Positions 16,327 to 26,067 are shown, counted from the stretch's first letter. The stretch: 36,001 bases of DNA from a virus (IMGVR_UViG_3300037070_001073:1-36001), one strand, 5' to 3'. The notes: a model not told the origin generated them from the sequence alone. Numbers and translations: made by a program.

Positions 16327-18218
16327 CGTTGCGTCTTTACATGCACAAGCCTAAAGTCATCATGCGTGCTAGGATGAATCAGAATCCGGCTGGTCTTGTG
16401 TATCCACAACCAACGTTGCAATTTGATACTGTGACTGTAGGTGATGTCACGCTCTTAAAAGAGAGCATGACGGTACTAATAGGTTCTGCGCCAGATAAAC
16501 ATGATTATGGTATGTTACGTTACAGATATATGGATCCAGATTTTCCTACTACGCAGATGCACGTAAGTCGCTATTCGCAAGGTATAGGTATTGGGGAAGC
16601 GAAGATAGTAGATAATTCTTATATCACAGTGTTGGAAGATTATCGTGTATGGGCGAAGATTCCCTACTTTGCGGGTGGGGCGATGTGGAAGGATTATGAC
16701 ATTGGGGCTTATTTGAACAATGGCAAGCCACCTGGAGTTCCCAATGGTGGGCCAGGGACGGCAGGGACAATAGATCCAGGAACAGGTAGGCTGGAAGTAG
16801 CTTTTGATTCTAAATCTTTTATCCATGATGTAGCTATGTCTCCTGCCGTATCTGTTCCCCAGAATCACATATGGGAATTTCCTGCAACCGCTACTATCGT
16901 TGCCGGAAGTATATCTTCCCGACAGGTGACGGTACGTTTTCTTCCTGGCTTTTATTATGTGTATCTGACGGTACATAATTGGGGATTGAATCATGCTGAA
17001 ACTCAGAAGATCCCCATCTTTGCTCGTGATCCTAATAATGATTTATCTACTACCAAATTCCAAGTAGTGTCGCACAGTCAAGATCAAATAGGACAAGAAC
17101 TGGTAATAGATTTCCCTAATGATCTTCCCCGTAGCACCTATTACGATGGCTTTCTAATGATGATGTGGGATGATGACATCACCTATGTTCCTATTCTCAG
17201 GCGACATATGCAATTTATAGGATGGCATCAAGCGGATGAAGTATCTTTGCGGGTAGAACCTACAGCAACCCTAGATGAAACTAGATTGCACTTCTACGAT
17301 GCTGGTAAACGCTTGACAATGCTACCTGGCTTCACCGTAGTTATGGAATATAATTCTGCTGGCGGAGCAGATTGGTCACAGAGCGAATTTTCTAACGTCT
17401 TATATTATGTGTGGTTCTTGCTACATTATCATACAACTGTGCTGGAAGTAGCTGATTTCTATGACTATACCCACAGTCTTGCCGCTTTCGAGTTCACTGT
17501 ATTAGGTAGCGATAAGCAGAACGTTTCAGCACAAGTACAGGAACTTGCTACTAGAGTATGTCCTGACTATAAGATGACTTGTAATAAGCAGGGTCAGTTG
17601 AAGATGATACCGGATCTTAGTCTTACGGAAGAAACGGTGGGCCGTCCCACTACAGTGATGGAATCCATTTATGATAATATGTGGACGAGCATCACATGGG
17701 GCTATTCTCATCAACCAAAAGTAGGACAAATCCAAACTAAATCCCTGATCTCATCGCATGGCTATATCATGATAGATGCTATTGAAACTCTGGAAGTTGT
17801 AGCTTGTGTTGCCGGAGGTTCGCAATATGGACAAGGTGAACAACTAGTTGAAACAGGTGAGATGATTGCTTTTAATGCCAATGATCTTAGGATCACTGAA
17901 GGTCATCGTTTTGCCAAACTCAATCGATTGTATGAACCTTTTACGATTACTGTACCTTACGAGATATTAGATCCTGATGTGGATGTAGGAGAAGCTAAGT
18001 GGGTGAATCTTACTATTGGCGATGAACTTCATCCCATTCGGGAATCTACGGGCTTCTCGCAGATACGGGGTGTAATCACCGAAATGAGTACGCAGTATGA
18101 ATATACTGATACAGGCTTGAGCCGTACCGTTACCTTGAAGTGGGAAATGGAAACCAGTGGTCATCCTGCTGTTGCTGTTACCTTGTGGCCGGACGCACCA
18201 GAGGAAGGGACAGTATGA
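16323..18218 (+). CDS. Tail tip / hub-like structural protein with PKD-like domain
   Basis: A 631-residue protein in the place of the tail hub. Residues about 157-245 look like an Ig/PKD-type beta sandwich: a VAFDSKSFIHD start, HIWEFPATATIVAG and then FYYVYLTVHNWG, which carries the Y-x-V-x-L-T-V strand. Residues about 385-560 resemble the hub of late-control/baseplate proteins, with ELATRVCPDYKMTCNKQGQL. The start is a GTG overlapping the previous TGA (GTGA), with a weak GGTGG upstream. An ATG at 16341 is an alternative. The hub role is inferred from order. Confidence 0.6.
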   Translation: MTLRLYMHKPKVIMRARMNQNPAGLVYPQPTLQFDTVTVGDVTLLKESMTVLIGSAPDKHDYGMLRYRYMDPDFPTTQMHVSRYSQGIGIGEAKIVDNSYITVLEDYRVWAKIPYFAGGAMWKDYDIGAYLNNGKPPGVPNGGPGTAGTIDPGTGRLEVAFDSKSFIHDVAMSPAVSVPQNHIWEFPATATIVAGSISSRQVTVRFLPGFYYVYLTVHNWGLNHAETQKIPIFARDPNNDLSTTKFQVVSHSQDQIGQELVIDFPNDLPRSTYYDGFLMMMWDDDITYVPILRRHMQFIGWHQADEVSLRVEPTATLDETRLHFYDAGKRLTMLPGFTVVMEYNSAGGADWSQSEFSNVLYYVWFLLHYHTTVLEVADFYDYTHSLAAFEFTVLGSDKQNVSAQVQELATRVCPDYKMTCNKQGQLKMIPDLSLTEETVGRPTTVMESIYDNMWTSITWGYSHQPKVGQIQTKSLISSHGYIMIDAIETLEVVACVAGGSQYGQGEQLVETGEMIAFNANDLRITEGHRFAKLNRLYEPFTITVPYEILDPDVDVGEAKWVNLTIGDELHPIRESTGFSQIRGVITEMSTQYEYTDTGLSRTVTLKWEMETSGHPAVAVTLWPDAPEEGTV

Positions 18219-21200
18219 ACGAAAGCGAAATCTTAAGAACTTTAGATCGTATCTGGGAACGTAGCAATGTACGTACTACAATCTATGGACGGTTGGGTAA
18301 AGAGGGCGGCACAGTAGAAGATATTGAAGTGCGTGGGCGTCCTGGCTATGTGTACGTGTCAGTAGGTGATCTGGGCGATCAGGGTCTTAACATAGCAAAG
18401 GATAAGGTAGGTGTTGCCAGAACCATCTTTCAGCAAGTTAAGATGCGACGTGAACTTGGTGAACTTGTCATCTACGAAGCCTCTGCCTATCAAGGCGGTA
18501 CAGGAACTGGAGATGTGGGAACAGGTGGTGGCGTCACTAGCTTTTTTGCGTTAGATGAAGTAGATCCTAATGATTGGGATAATGGCGAAGTACCTACCTG
18601 GGATGTAGCTTCTGGAACTTTCAAACCTATGACGCCTGGAGAGGGCGGCGCAGGGGGAGGAAGCTATCTTCCTGGGGATGGTATTATCTTTGCCGGAAAC
18701 GTCATCCAAGCTAAAGCTAATACAGATCGTGGTATTATTGTAGATAGTACAGGTATCGGCGTCTTTGCCAGCATCAATGGCGGTATCGAATCTGATTTTG
18801 TGACCCATACAGGACTTCGTCTCAATCTTCATTCAACGGCTAGCGGTCTTAGTGTAGATTCCACTGGTTTACGAGTAGGTGCTGGTGATGGAATTGCGAT
18901 TAGCGGTTCCACCGTAACGGTGAACGTACCACAAATCTACAATCCTATGGCTGGTCTTACACATGTAAGCGGTGATCTGGAAGTTAAATTAGGTACGAAT
19001 AGTGGATTAGAATTTGGATCAGGTGGTGGTCTTTTATTTGGAGATGGTGATGGTTTGCTATCCACAGGTAACGTCACTAATGTTGTAGTAGATGATCTGA
19101 TGGGGCAAGGGCTGGTTAATGATGGTAGCAACAACTTCAAAGTCCTGTTCTCAGAATATCCCCCTGCCGGAATGGGTTACGGCAACTATGATGGAATCTA
19201 TGTAGGCGAGGGTAAGGGTATCCTTGTCTATCCTGATCATATAGAAGTAAAGCTATCTACCATTGAATTAGATGGTATGCAATTTGATGCAGAAGGTGGG
19301 CTGTTCATTGGAGATGGTGATGGCATCAACGTCAGTGAGGGGGCCGTAGCTGTAGATGTAGTGGAACTGATTAGTCCATTGGTGTATGGCATAGGACATG
19401 ATGGGCTTAATAATTTTGTTGTAGAGCTGGAACCCAATTCAGGTCTAAGATACAATGACCCTTCCGGCAAGCTAGAACTTGGTACGCCAGGAGATCTTAC
19501 TGTACACTCAGAGAGTATACTTATTGACGATACGCATTATCATCATGTTGCTACTTCTAGCAATCCTGGCCCAAATGAACAGATAATGGCTACCGACATC
19601 TACGGTGGCTTTATTTTTGACACTAACTTATTAACTGTAGATGCAGCTAATGATCGTATTGGAATTAACACATTTCCTGAGAACTTGTCTGGTGCTGCCG
19701 CATTGGATGTATTGGTAGATAACTTAGATGACATCACGCAACGTCTACGGCAGAAACAAGATCAACGTGGGCGCATCTGGCGTGTAGAAGATTATACTGG
19801 TCAAGAGCTTATTGTATTGGATTCCGTAGGAGATCTGCAAAGCGGTAATCCTGGTTTTGTTTCAGGGATGACAGGTTGGCAAATATCCCATACGGGAAAT
19901 GCAGAATTTAATAACATCTGGGCTAGAGGTGAGCTTCATGCTACCGTCTTCGTCAAAGACGAGATCCATGCCACAGGTGGAACCTTCATGGTGGCTACAG
20001 CAGCAACCTTCTATGAAGATTGCATAATCACCGATGTAGGTGTAGGTATAGATTCTTTCTGGGTAGATAATAATAGTATTGTGCCGGATGGTGAGGGGCC
20101 GTTGCAGATTGTTAGTACCAGCGCAAATTTCTTAGGAACTGAACTTACGATTGAAACGGCAGGGAACGTCATCAAATTAAATCATCCTCCCTCTGGCCCC
20201 GCTACTTACTTCCAGCAAGGTGAAATTCTTAGAGTCAAAACTGAAATCAACGAAGTAGATAATCCACTACGATTGGCCGATGTATGGTTGGTGGTGAATC
20301 AAGGGGATGTGCATGATGATTACGGTAGCTATAGTGTAGATAAGGTATCTGGTAGTGATTGTACAATTCCTAAAGGTACGGCAATTGTAACTTACGGACA
20401 AGTAGGAGATGGCGCAATTCTGATGACCTCTGATTGGCGTCCGGCCAGCAATGATGATGGCTATGCTCCTTACATTGACATCTTTACTACAGGTGAAGCA
20501 CCCTGGACAGGTGAGCTTGGTTCTATCATTCCGCATGTGCGCTTAGGTCAACTCAAGGGTGTTGGTCTTCCTGGGGTATCGGGCATCAATCGGTTTGGCA
20601 TGATTGCTGGTAGTGATCTTTCAGATGCAGCCAGTGGCTATCTTATAGCATCAGGTGAAGGCGTTGAGCTATACAAAGGCTTGATTCGGGTACATAATGG
20701 CGCAAATCTTACTGGTCAGTGGGATCAAAATGGGAATTTCAAATTAGGTAAAAATGTAGGACAATCCGCAACTACTGGATTTGAAGTAATCACAACGGCA
20801 GGGCATGATGATGAAGGGGATGTTTATATTGGAGATAGGGAAGGTACACACTATCTACATTGGGATCAATCTAATGGTACGCTATTAGTTACAGGAAGTC
20901 TACAAGTGGGTGGTGGTGGGGGATATGCTACCACAGTTTATGTAGATGAAGCAATGGATGATGCTGTAACAGAAGCTAATCTATACACAGATGGTGAAAT
21001 TGGCGGTATTCTGGGAGCGAACAACGTCTATACAGATAGCCGTCGCCTGGTGGCTGTGGATGGTACGTGGAGCAGTACAGCGTATAATAAGGTCAAGTGG
21101 GTGAGCGCAAAGGCATACTTTGCCAACCAGACTTCCCGCACCATTACTAACAGCATTGCAGGTGATCTGACGGTTGCTGTGGGCCGTACCTATCTGTATG

Positions 21201-23665
21201 TAAATCTAGATCAGGTAGGTAATCTAACAATCATTCCTGTGACGAGTGCGGCCACACTTATCCAACCCTCCTATGTGGTGATTGCCGTAGTAGATGTAGG
21301 AACTAGTACAGCTTCTACCGCCAGAGCAGCCATCAACATTATCGTGGGTAGCACTTACATCACAGGAGCCAACATCTTTACAGGTAGTATCTTGGCCTCA
21401 AATATTGCTGCCAATGCGATTGATACCGGATGGCTTGCTGCCGGAGCCGTGACCGCCAATGAAATTGACGTGAACACCCTAAGTACGATTAACGGCACAA
21501 AGATACAACGGATTGAAGGAGTTCTTCTTTCGGCTGCTAGAATAGCAGGACAAGCGGCTACGAACTTAGTATCTTGGGGTGGCGTAGGAAATACTCTCAG
21601 AGTCACATTGGCAAATGGAGTGGTGATCACAGTAACGGCCAGCAGCCGTACGATCACGGGATTAGAATATGCCTATGTGTTGAATAGGACATCCAATGCT
21701 ACGGTTGCTTTGCTCTGGTATGATCCTCTAGAACCAGCGATTGATACACTACCATCTAACGCTGTGGTGATTGCGGTCTGTCAGTCGGGGCCGGAAGCGG
21801 CTACTGCGGTGATGGTCAATGGTGGCGTTATCATCTCAGGTAGCAACATCATTGCTGACAGCATTACGGCAACACAGATAAAAGCAAGATCTATTACCGC
21901 AGGTCTTATTGCATTGGATACTATCACATCAGCAGAATTGAATGATAGCGTCTTTACCGATGTAGAAGATAATGCGACCAATGCCGCCATCGCCTCATTA
22001 GATTTGGAAACTATTGTAGGGATATCAGGTAAGATCTCTGCGGATGGCACAGTTCCTACACCCGTATTGGGTAGATTCTCCTGGCCTGCTCTTACGGTTA
22101 GATACAAGACGGGAAGAACTAGCAGCATCACAACAGTTGGTTCTCCTTATGATATGGTAGCAACTGCATCTACAGCTAGAGTTTATTTTAGCATAAATCC
22201 TCAATTATCTTCTACTGCGATGGTAATGGATGAAACTTTGTCTGGTGTCCCTGCCGGAAATATCATCATCGCCGTTGGGGAACGGCAAACCACAGCATCA
22301 TCTGTGGCGATGGTATACGGTGGTGTGGTGATTTCGGGTAACAGCATTGTAGCAGGAAGCATCACAGCTACGCAGATCAATGGTGGAACCATTACCGCAG
22401 ATAAGGTAGATTCTAATTTCTTTACTAGTAGTCAGGATATAGCGGCGGGACAAGCCACAGCGGAAATCTATAAGAATACGATTGTATCTTGTAGTGGTGC
22501 TTTGGTAGCAGATCCCAATACTAATGGGAAGATTACTTGGCCTGCGATGACCATACGGTTCGCAAATAATTCGACCAGAGTAGTTCCAGCTTCTACGGCT
22601 ACAGTCTTTCATAACATAGATACTGTAGGAGCTAGAGGTTATTTTTGGGTAGTTCCTGGGGAACCTGCTGCTACTACATTACACGGAACTACAACATCTA
22701 CTGCTGTACCGAATGACGGCGTCATCATTGGTGTAGCGGAACGGGGTGAAACACATACTAGTGTGACGATGACTTATGGTGGTACGATTATCTCTGGCAA
22801 TCACATCATGACAGGGAGCATCACTGCTGGCGAGATTAGCGCAGGAGCAATTGATACTCTACAACTTGCTGCCTTTGCTGTGACGGCTGGCAAGATAGAA
22901 GCGGATGCTGTAACAGCAGATAAGATTAATGTTGTTAATCTTGAAGCAGTGAAGGCTCTTACGGGAAATCTTACTGTCAATGGCTATCTTAACGTAAGTG
23001 GCTCTGCCGCAAAGATATATTCATCTACAAAAACTACTTTTGGCTCTGCTGTAGCTGGCTTCTTCATGGGGTGGGATACGGTAGGAGCAGATGCTTACAA
23101 ATTTGCACTAGGAGATGCTAACAATTACTTCAAATGGACCGGAACTGGCTTTGATACCAGATGGGAAGATGCTTTTAAAATCGTGCCGTCAGGTCCCAAT
23201 GGTGAATGTTTCTACATTGAGCATCCTAGCTCTAGTGCTAGATATGTTAGCATTGGCGCATTGTGGAACTACAAAGGACTAGATTGGTTACGAGTATTAC
23301 CTAATCTTTATGTGGACAATGCTTATTGTTCTTTCCTAGAGAGTGTTGAAATAACTCTTGCGACGACAGCTCCTGCCAATTTCACGGCAATGAGATTTGA
23401 ATCTGCCAATGGTTCCTACGGCAACACCTTAGACTATCAAGGTGCTTCTGGAACACTTGTTTTTAACGGCACTCTTACGGCTGGAGTTTCAATGATTGCC
23501 GGCTCCATGATCAACTCGGGCAACACATTCAGAATTGCTGGGAGTAGAACACCCCCTAGTCGCACATCTTCTGGAAATGTAGGGGAAATTTGCTGGAACG
23601 GGACATACCTGTACATCTGTACGGCAACCAACTTTTGGTCGAAGATATTACTTGAACCACTATAG
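18215..23665 (+). CDS. Central tail fibre / receptor-binding tip protein
   Basis: This 1816-residue protein is the largest in the window. The order is: an N-terminal attachment domain (residues 1-110); a glycine-rich beta-spiral-like shaft (about 150-440) with repeated G-D-G-I/L turns and short alternating strands such as SGLSVDSTGLRVGAGDGI; a mixed middle part (440-930); four divergent ~150-residue repeats (936-1573); and a C-terminal region ending in GEICWNGTYLYICTATNFW, a typical fibre-tip fold. The segment VTADKINVVNLEAVKA near 1565 is typical of siphophage central fibres. AGGAAGGG precedes the ATG, which overlaps the stop before it (ATGA). It most likely contacts the host receptor at the tail tip. 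Confidence 0.85.
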   Translation: MNESEILRTLDRIWERSNVRTTIYGRLGKEGGTVEDIEVRGRPGYVYVSVGDLGDQGLNIAKDKVGVARTIFQQVKMRRELGELVIYEASAYQGGTGTGDVGTGGGVTSFFALDEVDPNDWDNGEVPTWDVASGTFKPMTPGEGGAGGGSYLPGDGIIFAGNVIQAKANTDRGIIVDSTGIGVFASINGGIESDFVTHTGLRLNLHSTASGLSVDSTGLRVGAGDGIAISGSTVTVNVPQIYNPMAGLTHVSGDLEVKLGTNSGLEFGSGGGLLFGDGDGLLSTGNVTNVVVDDLMGQGLVNDGSNNFKVLFSEYPPAGMGYGNYDGIYVGEGKGILVYPDHIEVKLSTIELDGMQFDAEGGLFIGDGDGINVSEGAVAVDVVELISPLVYGIGHDGLNNFVVELEPNSGLRYNDPSGKLELGTPGDLTVHSESILIDDTHYHHVATSSNPGPNEQIMATDIYGGFIFDTNLLTVDAANDRIGINTFPENLSGAAALDVLVDNLDDITQRLRQKQDQRGRIWRVEDYTGQELIVLDSVGDLQSGNPGFVSGMTGWQISHTGNAEFNNIWARGELHATVFVKDEIHATGGTFMVATAATFYEDCIITDVGVGIDSFWVDNNSIVPDGEGPLQIVSTSANFLGTELTIETAGNVIKLNHPPSGPATYFQQGEILRVKTEINEVDNPLRLADVWLVVNQGDVHDDYGSYSVDKVSGSDCTIPKGTAIVTYGQVGDGAILMTSDWRPASNDDGYAPYIDIFTTGEAPWTGELGSIIPHVRLGQLKGVGLPGVSGINRFGMIAGSDLSDAASGYLIASGEGVELYKGLIRVHNGANLTGQWDQNGNFKLGKNVGQSATTGFEVITTAGHDDEGDVYIGDREGTHYLHWDQSNGTLLVTGSLQVGGGGGYATTVYVDEAMDDAVTEANLYTDGEIGGILGANNVYTDSRRLVAVDGTWSSTAYNKVKWVSAKAYFANQTSRTITNSIAGDLTVAVGRTYLYVNLDQVGNLTIIPVTSAATLIQPSYVVIAVVDVGTSTASTARAAINIIVGSTYITGANIFTGSILASNIAANAIDTGWLAAGAVTANEIDVNTLSTINGTKIQRIEGVLLSAARIAGQAATNLVSWGGVGNTLRVTLANGVVITVTASSRTITGLEYAYVLNRTSNATVALLWYDPLEPAIDTLPSNAVVIAVCQSGPEAATAVMVNGGVIISGSNIIADSITATQIKARSITAGLIALDTITSAELNDSVFTDVEDNATNAAIASLDLETIVGISGKISADGTVPTPVLGRFSWPALTVRYKTGRTSSITTVGSPYDMVATASTARVYFSINPQLSSTAMVMDETLSGVPAGNIIIAVGERQTTASSVAMVYGGVVISGNSIVAGSITATQINGGTITADKVDSNFFTSSQDIAAGQATAEIYKNTIVSCSGALVADPNTNGKITWPAMTIRFANNSTRVVPASTATVFHNIDTVGARGYFWVVPGEPAATTLHGTTTSTAVPNDGVIIGVAERGETHTSVTMTYGGTIISGNHIMTGSITAGEISAGAIDTLQLAAFAVTAGKIEADAVTADKINVVNLEAVKALTGNLTVNGYLNVSGSAAKIYSSTKTTFGSAVAGFFMGWDTVGADAYKFALGDANNYFKWTGTGFDTRWEDAFKIVPSGPNGECFYIEHPSSSARYVSIGALWNYKGLDWLRVLPNLYVDNAYCSFLESVEITLATTAPANFTAMRFESANGSYGNTLDYQGASGTLVFNGTLTAGVSMIAGSMINSGNTFRIAGSRTPPSRTSSGNVGEICWNGTYLYICTATNFWSKILLEPL
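21022..22935 (+). repeat. Four tandem divergent repeats inside the tail fibre gene
   Basis: Repeats begin near 21022, 21490, 21990 and 22470. Each codes for a beta-rich block of about 150 residues that ends in a shared pattern: VVIAV or VIIGV, then GGVVISGN or GGTIISGN, then xIxxGSITATQI and a TADKV-like segment. Copies 2, 3 and 4 are clearest; copy 1 is most divergent. Third-codon positions have drifted, so this is an old duplication with protein-level conservation. Confidence 0.75.
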
Positions 23666-23673
23666 GAGAGAGC

Positions 23674-24051
23674 ATGAGCAAGCAAGAAGTAGGACGACCA
23701 CTTACGGAAGCACAGCGACAGCATCTGATGCAGCTTATTGCTGATATGCGTGTATCAAGTGCTAGATTGGAAGCTTCCAAAACAATTATGGAAGCGCAAA
23801 TTGAATCTGCACAGAAAGAATTTGATGCGGCACAGATGAACGCTAACGCCTTCCTGCGATACTGTGGGCTAGAGCATAAGATCACATTCGATGATGGGCA
23901 ATGGCGTTTTGATGAGCAACTGATGTGCTTCGTACGGAACTTGCCATTAGAATCCATACCTAATCCTAATCATGATGTGGTGGTGGGGCCGGAAGATGTG
24001 CGTGAGGTTGTGAAGGAACGGCAAGCACAGCCAAACGGAACTGGAGGCTAG
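23674..24051 (+). CDS. Coiled-coil protein between the fibre genes, unknown function
   Basis: A 125-residue protein with a strong helical coiled-coil segment (residues about 12-62: AQRQHLMQLIADMRVSSARL first). A short beta region (KITFDDGQWRFDEQLM) and an acidic, disordered end follow. It is preceded by GGAGAGAG. Position between the two fibre-like genes suggests a fibre assembly chaperone or a trimerisation partner, but there is no direct evidence. Confidence 0.55.
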   Translation: MSKQEVGRPLTEAQRQHLMQLIADMRVSSARLEASKTIMEAQIESAQKEFDAAQMNANAFLRYCGLEHKITFDDGQWRFDEQLMCFVRNLPLESIPNPNHDVVVGPEDVREVVKERQAQPNGTGG

Positions 24052-24052
24052 G

Positions 24053-25042
24053 ATGCCAAGTACAATTCGGGATCTCTCTGAATTGACTACTGTAGATAAC
24101 AGTGATTTCCTGCTGGTCAGTGATACATCGGATGTAGTCAACAGAGATAAGCGCATCACCCGTTTGAATCTGGTAGGCACGAACATCACAGGTGGCGGGA
24201 GCATCAATACAGGGGGCTTCAACGCTACGATTCCAGCCAGCGGCAATGTAGTGATGAAGACGACTGTGGCTCCTTCTGCTGGTGCTGCCGTAAGATGGGC
24301 CGATGGCAACACGATTGAAGGGGCTGGTGTTCTGCATGACATGATGGTACGGAAAGCAGCCGTCGGATCAGCTACAACAGATCAATTGCTTGCCTGGAAT
24401 GATTCTGTGAATACCGTCAAGAGTACTGGAATTCCGATGGGGGATGTAGTAAAGCGCATCGGTACGGTCACTACGGCAGGTCATGTTCCGCAGTTTCATG
24501 ATGACAACACCATCAAAGGAACGTTGATTCCCTACACTGATTTGGTACTTCGTACTGGAGCGCAGAGCATCGCTGGCGTCAAGACGTTTAGCAACGTTCC
24601 TGTATTTACGCCTGGGATCAACGTAGGTGGTGGTACGAACAACATGACCTTTTATGATAGCGGTTCTTTCACGCCCATTTTTAACTTTCCAGGTGGAGCA
24701 GGTGGTCATACGACTAGCACGATGACAGGAGCATACGTGCGGATTGGCACGATGGTCTTACTTGAACTGGATTGCCGTCTTACTTCTCTTGGGACAGCTA
24801 CGGGCCAAATTAGATTCGATGGTATGCCCTATCCACCTTCGAGCAATAGATCCATTGGCACAGTACGCTGGACAAATACGGGGTCAAATTTTGTCAACAT
24901 GATCGTGCAAGCGTCGTCGGGGCTGCTTATGCTCTATGGGATTACCGCCGCCTCTGCAACACTGGCAACGGTAGTGAATACAACGCATCTCACAAATACG
25001 TCAACGTTCTTAGTCAGTGTATGTTACGTCTGTGCAGCTTAA
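24053..25042 (+). CDS. Second tail fibre / receptor-binding-like protein
   Basis: A 329-residue protein with a fibre-like composition: rich in Gly, Thr, Asn, Val and Ser. The N-terminus TIRDLSELTTVDNSDFLLVS is a recurring attachment segment in phage fibres (a DxxxLxxxDxLLxVD-type motif). Residues about 170-190 (GAQSIAGVKTFSNVP) match the G-x-Q-x-I-x-G-x-K-T-F motif common in fibre shafts. The C-terminal ~120 residues form a beta-sandwich-like head (FYDSGSFTPIFNF onward) that may bind the receptor. GGAGG lies five bases before the ATG. Confidence 0.8.
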   Translation: MPSTIRDLSELTTVDNSDFLLVSDTSDVVNRDKRITRLNLVGTNITGGGSINTGGFNATIPASGNVVMKTTVAPSAGAAVRWADGNTIEGAGVLHDMMVRKAAVGSATTDQLLAWNDSVNTVKSTGIPMGDVVKRIGTVTTAGHVPQFHDDNTIKGTLIPYTDLVLRTGAQSIAGVKTFSNVPVFTPGINVGGGTNNMTFYDSGSFTPIFNFPGGAGGHTTSTMTGAYVRIGTMVLLELDCRLTSLGTATGQIRFDGMPYPPSSNRSIGTVRWTNTGSNFVNMIVQASSGLLMLYGITAASATLATVVNTTHLTNTSTFLVSVCYVCAA

Positions 25043-25061
25043 TTCAGCGAGAAAGATTGTG

Positions 25062-25379
25062 ATGGAAAATCAAGATGTAGATCAAGAAGCTAAAGATTAC
25101 GCTGCTAAGAATGCAGCGACAACTCAAACGGAGGCTACCACGATGGCGATGACCACAGCAGAAGTAGACGAATTTGTTCTGTCGGGGCAAGATCTTCTTA
25201 CTAATCTGGCTACGGCAGCAGAGAATCTATTGAAGTTTTCGGATAGCTTTGAACAACGTGGCGGCACACCTGTATTCGGAAATGATGCTCTGGAGATTGT
25301 GTACATCAGTAACGGTTTGCAGATCTTTCTTACACCTGAATATCGAGCTACGATTGCTAGATTACGTACAGACATCTGA
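25062..25379 (+). CDS. Small acidic protein downstream of the fibres, unknown function
   Basis: A 105-residue acidic, helical protein (start MENQDVDQEAKDYAAKNAAT). The ATG at 25062 has GAGAAAG six bases upstream; a longer reading from a GTG at 25017 has no SD and overlaps the fibre stop. A central amphipathic helix (EFVLSGQDLLTNLATAAENL) is visible. It is the last gene of the structural operon. No family was recognised. Confidence 0.6.
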   Translation: MENQDVDQEAKDYAAKNAATTQTEATTMAMTTAEVDEFVLSGQDLLTNLATAAENLLKFSDSFEQRGGTPVFGNDALEIVYISNGLQIFLTPEYRATIARLRTDI

Positions 25380-25385
25380 TCTCAT

Positions 25386-25414
25386 TTGCAAAATCTGCTT
25401 TTAAGCTGTATTCT
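25386..25414 (+). promoter_or_regulatory. Candidate promoter for the lipoprotein/membrane pair
   Basis: TTGCAA (25386-25391), 17-base spacer, TATTCT (25409-25414), 23 bases before the lipoprotein ATG and just after the last structural stop. Both boxes match the sigma70 consensus in four of six positions. It would let the two envelope genes be made separately from the virion operon. Confidence 0.4.
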
Positions 25415-25437
25415 ACAAGATATATAAGGAGATAATC

Positions 25438-25824
25438 ATGTCTAAATTAATCGTATTTCTGATGAGCATTTCGGCGATGTTCGTAGTCACGAGCTGTCTT
25501 CTACGAACTGATTTTGATCCAGCAAGATTGGCAGAATTGCATTGGATCACGCCTCCGGCAGAAGAAGTTGTCATCTCGCAGCCCATTGCAACGCCTGATG
25601 CTACAGAAATCGCTATCGAAGAGGCCGTAATTGAAGCAACGATGGTTACGACGCCCGCCCCAGAATGTCTTCTCAAGGGAAATATAAACTCACGGGGCGA
25701 GAAGATCTTGCACTCCCCAGGAGGAAGTTCCTATGATCGTACAGTCATAGATCCTGAGCGTGGAGAGCAATGGTTCTGCGATGCGGCATCTGCAATTTCT
25801 GAAGGATGGCGTGAAGCACAGTAG
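25438..25824 (+). CDS. Lipoprotein with C-terminal sunset domain
   Basis: A 128-residue protein with an N-terminal signal: a hydrophobic helix (LIVFLMSISAMFVV) followed by TSC with Cys at residue 20, a lipobox-like end. A low-complexity Glu/Ala/Pro linker (residues 35-75) follows. Residues about 76-126 match the sunset domain: CLLKGNINSRGEKILHSPGG, then YDRT, then ERGEQWFCDAASA and GWREA. This small domain is common at the C-terminus of bacterial secreted nucleases. Here it would be tethered to the outer face of the host membrane. Phage lipoproteins often block superinfection, which is one plausible role. TAAGGAG precedes the ATG. Confidence 0.8.
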   Translation: MSKLIVFLMSISAMFVVTSCLLRTDFDPARLAELHWITPPAEEVVISQPIATPDATEIAIEEAVIEATMVTTPAPECLLKGNINSRGEKILHSPGGSSYDRTVIDPERGEQWFCDAASAISEGWREAQ

Positions 25825-26033
25825 TGATCTCCCTGATCAGATTGGAAAAAAATGCGATGCTAAACTGGATAATCTTCATCGTGGTTGCGGTTCTTTTAGT
25901 CACGGGAATTGAGTATTTTTCAAGATCATTTCCCCCTCCCTGGCGTATGCTTTCATTGGGCCTCATCGTTCTGATTCTGGTCATCTGGCTCTTGGGTCTG
26001 ATGGGATATGTTCCCCTTCCTATGCCACGATAG
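25824..26033 (+). CDS. Small two-helix membrane protein (holin or immunity candidate)
   Basis: A 69-residue protein with two hydrophobic helices, about residues 14-31 (WIIFIVVAVLLVTGIEYF) and 42-61 (LSLGLIVLILVIWLLGLMGY), joined by a short basic-aromatic loop. The GTG at 25824 overlaps the preceding stop (TAGTG); an ATG at 25857 would remove 11 residues and leave both helices. The size and topology fit a small class II holin or a membrane partner of the lipoprotein. No endolysin gene is next to it, so the holin call is weak. Confidence 0.55.
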   Translation: MISLIRLEKNAMLNWIIFIVVAVLLVTGIEYFSRSFPPPWRMLSLGLIVLILVIWLLGLMGYVPLPMPR

Positions 26034-26035
26034 AT

Positions 26036-26067
26036 CAAAAAAAATCCCCAGGATTGCTCCTGGGGAT
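26036..26067 (-). terminator. Rho-independent terminator of the leftward accessory block
   Basis: On the minus strand a perfect 10-bp stem, ATCCCCAGGA / TCCTGGGGAT, with a 4-base loop is followed at once by eight T residues. It ends transcription arriving from the right-hand genes at the convergent boundary. On the plus strand the same hairpin lacks a T tract, so it is weak in that direction. Confidence 0.88.

Noticed and set aside
26044-26067. A plus-strand terminator of the virion operon
   Set aside because: The hairpin has no T run in the plus direction; it is a good terminator only for the minus strand.
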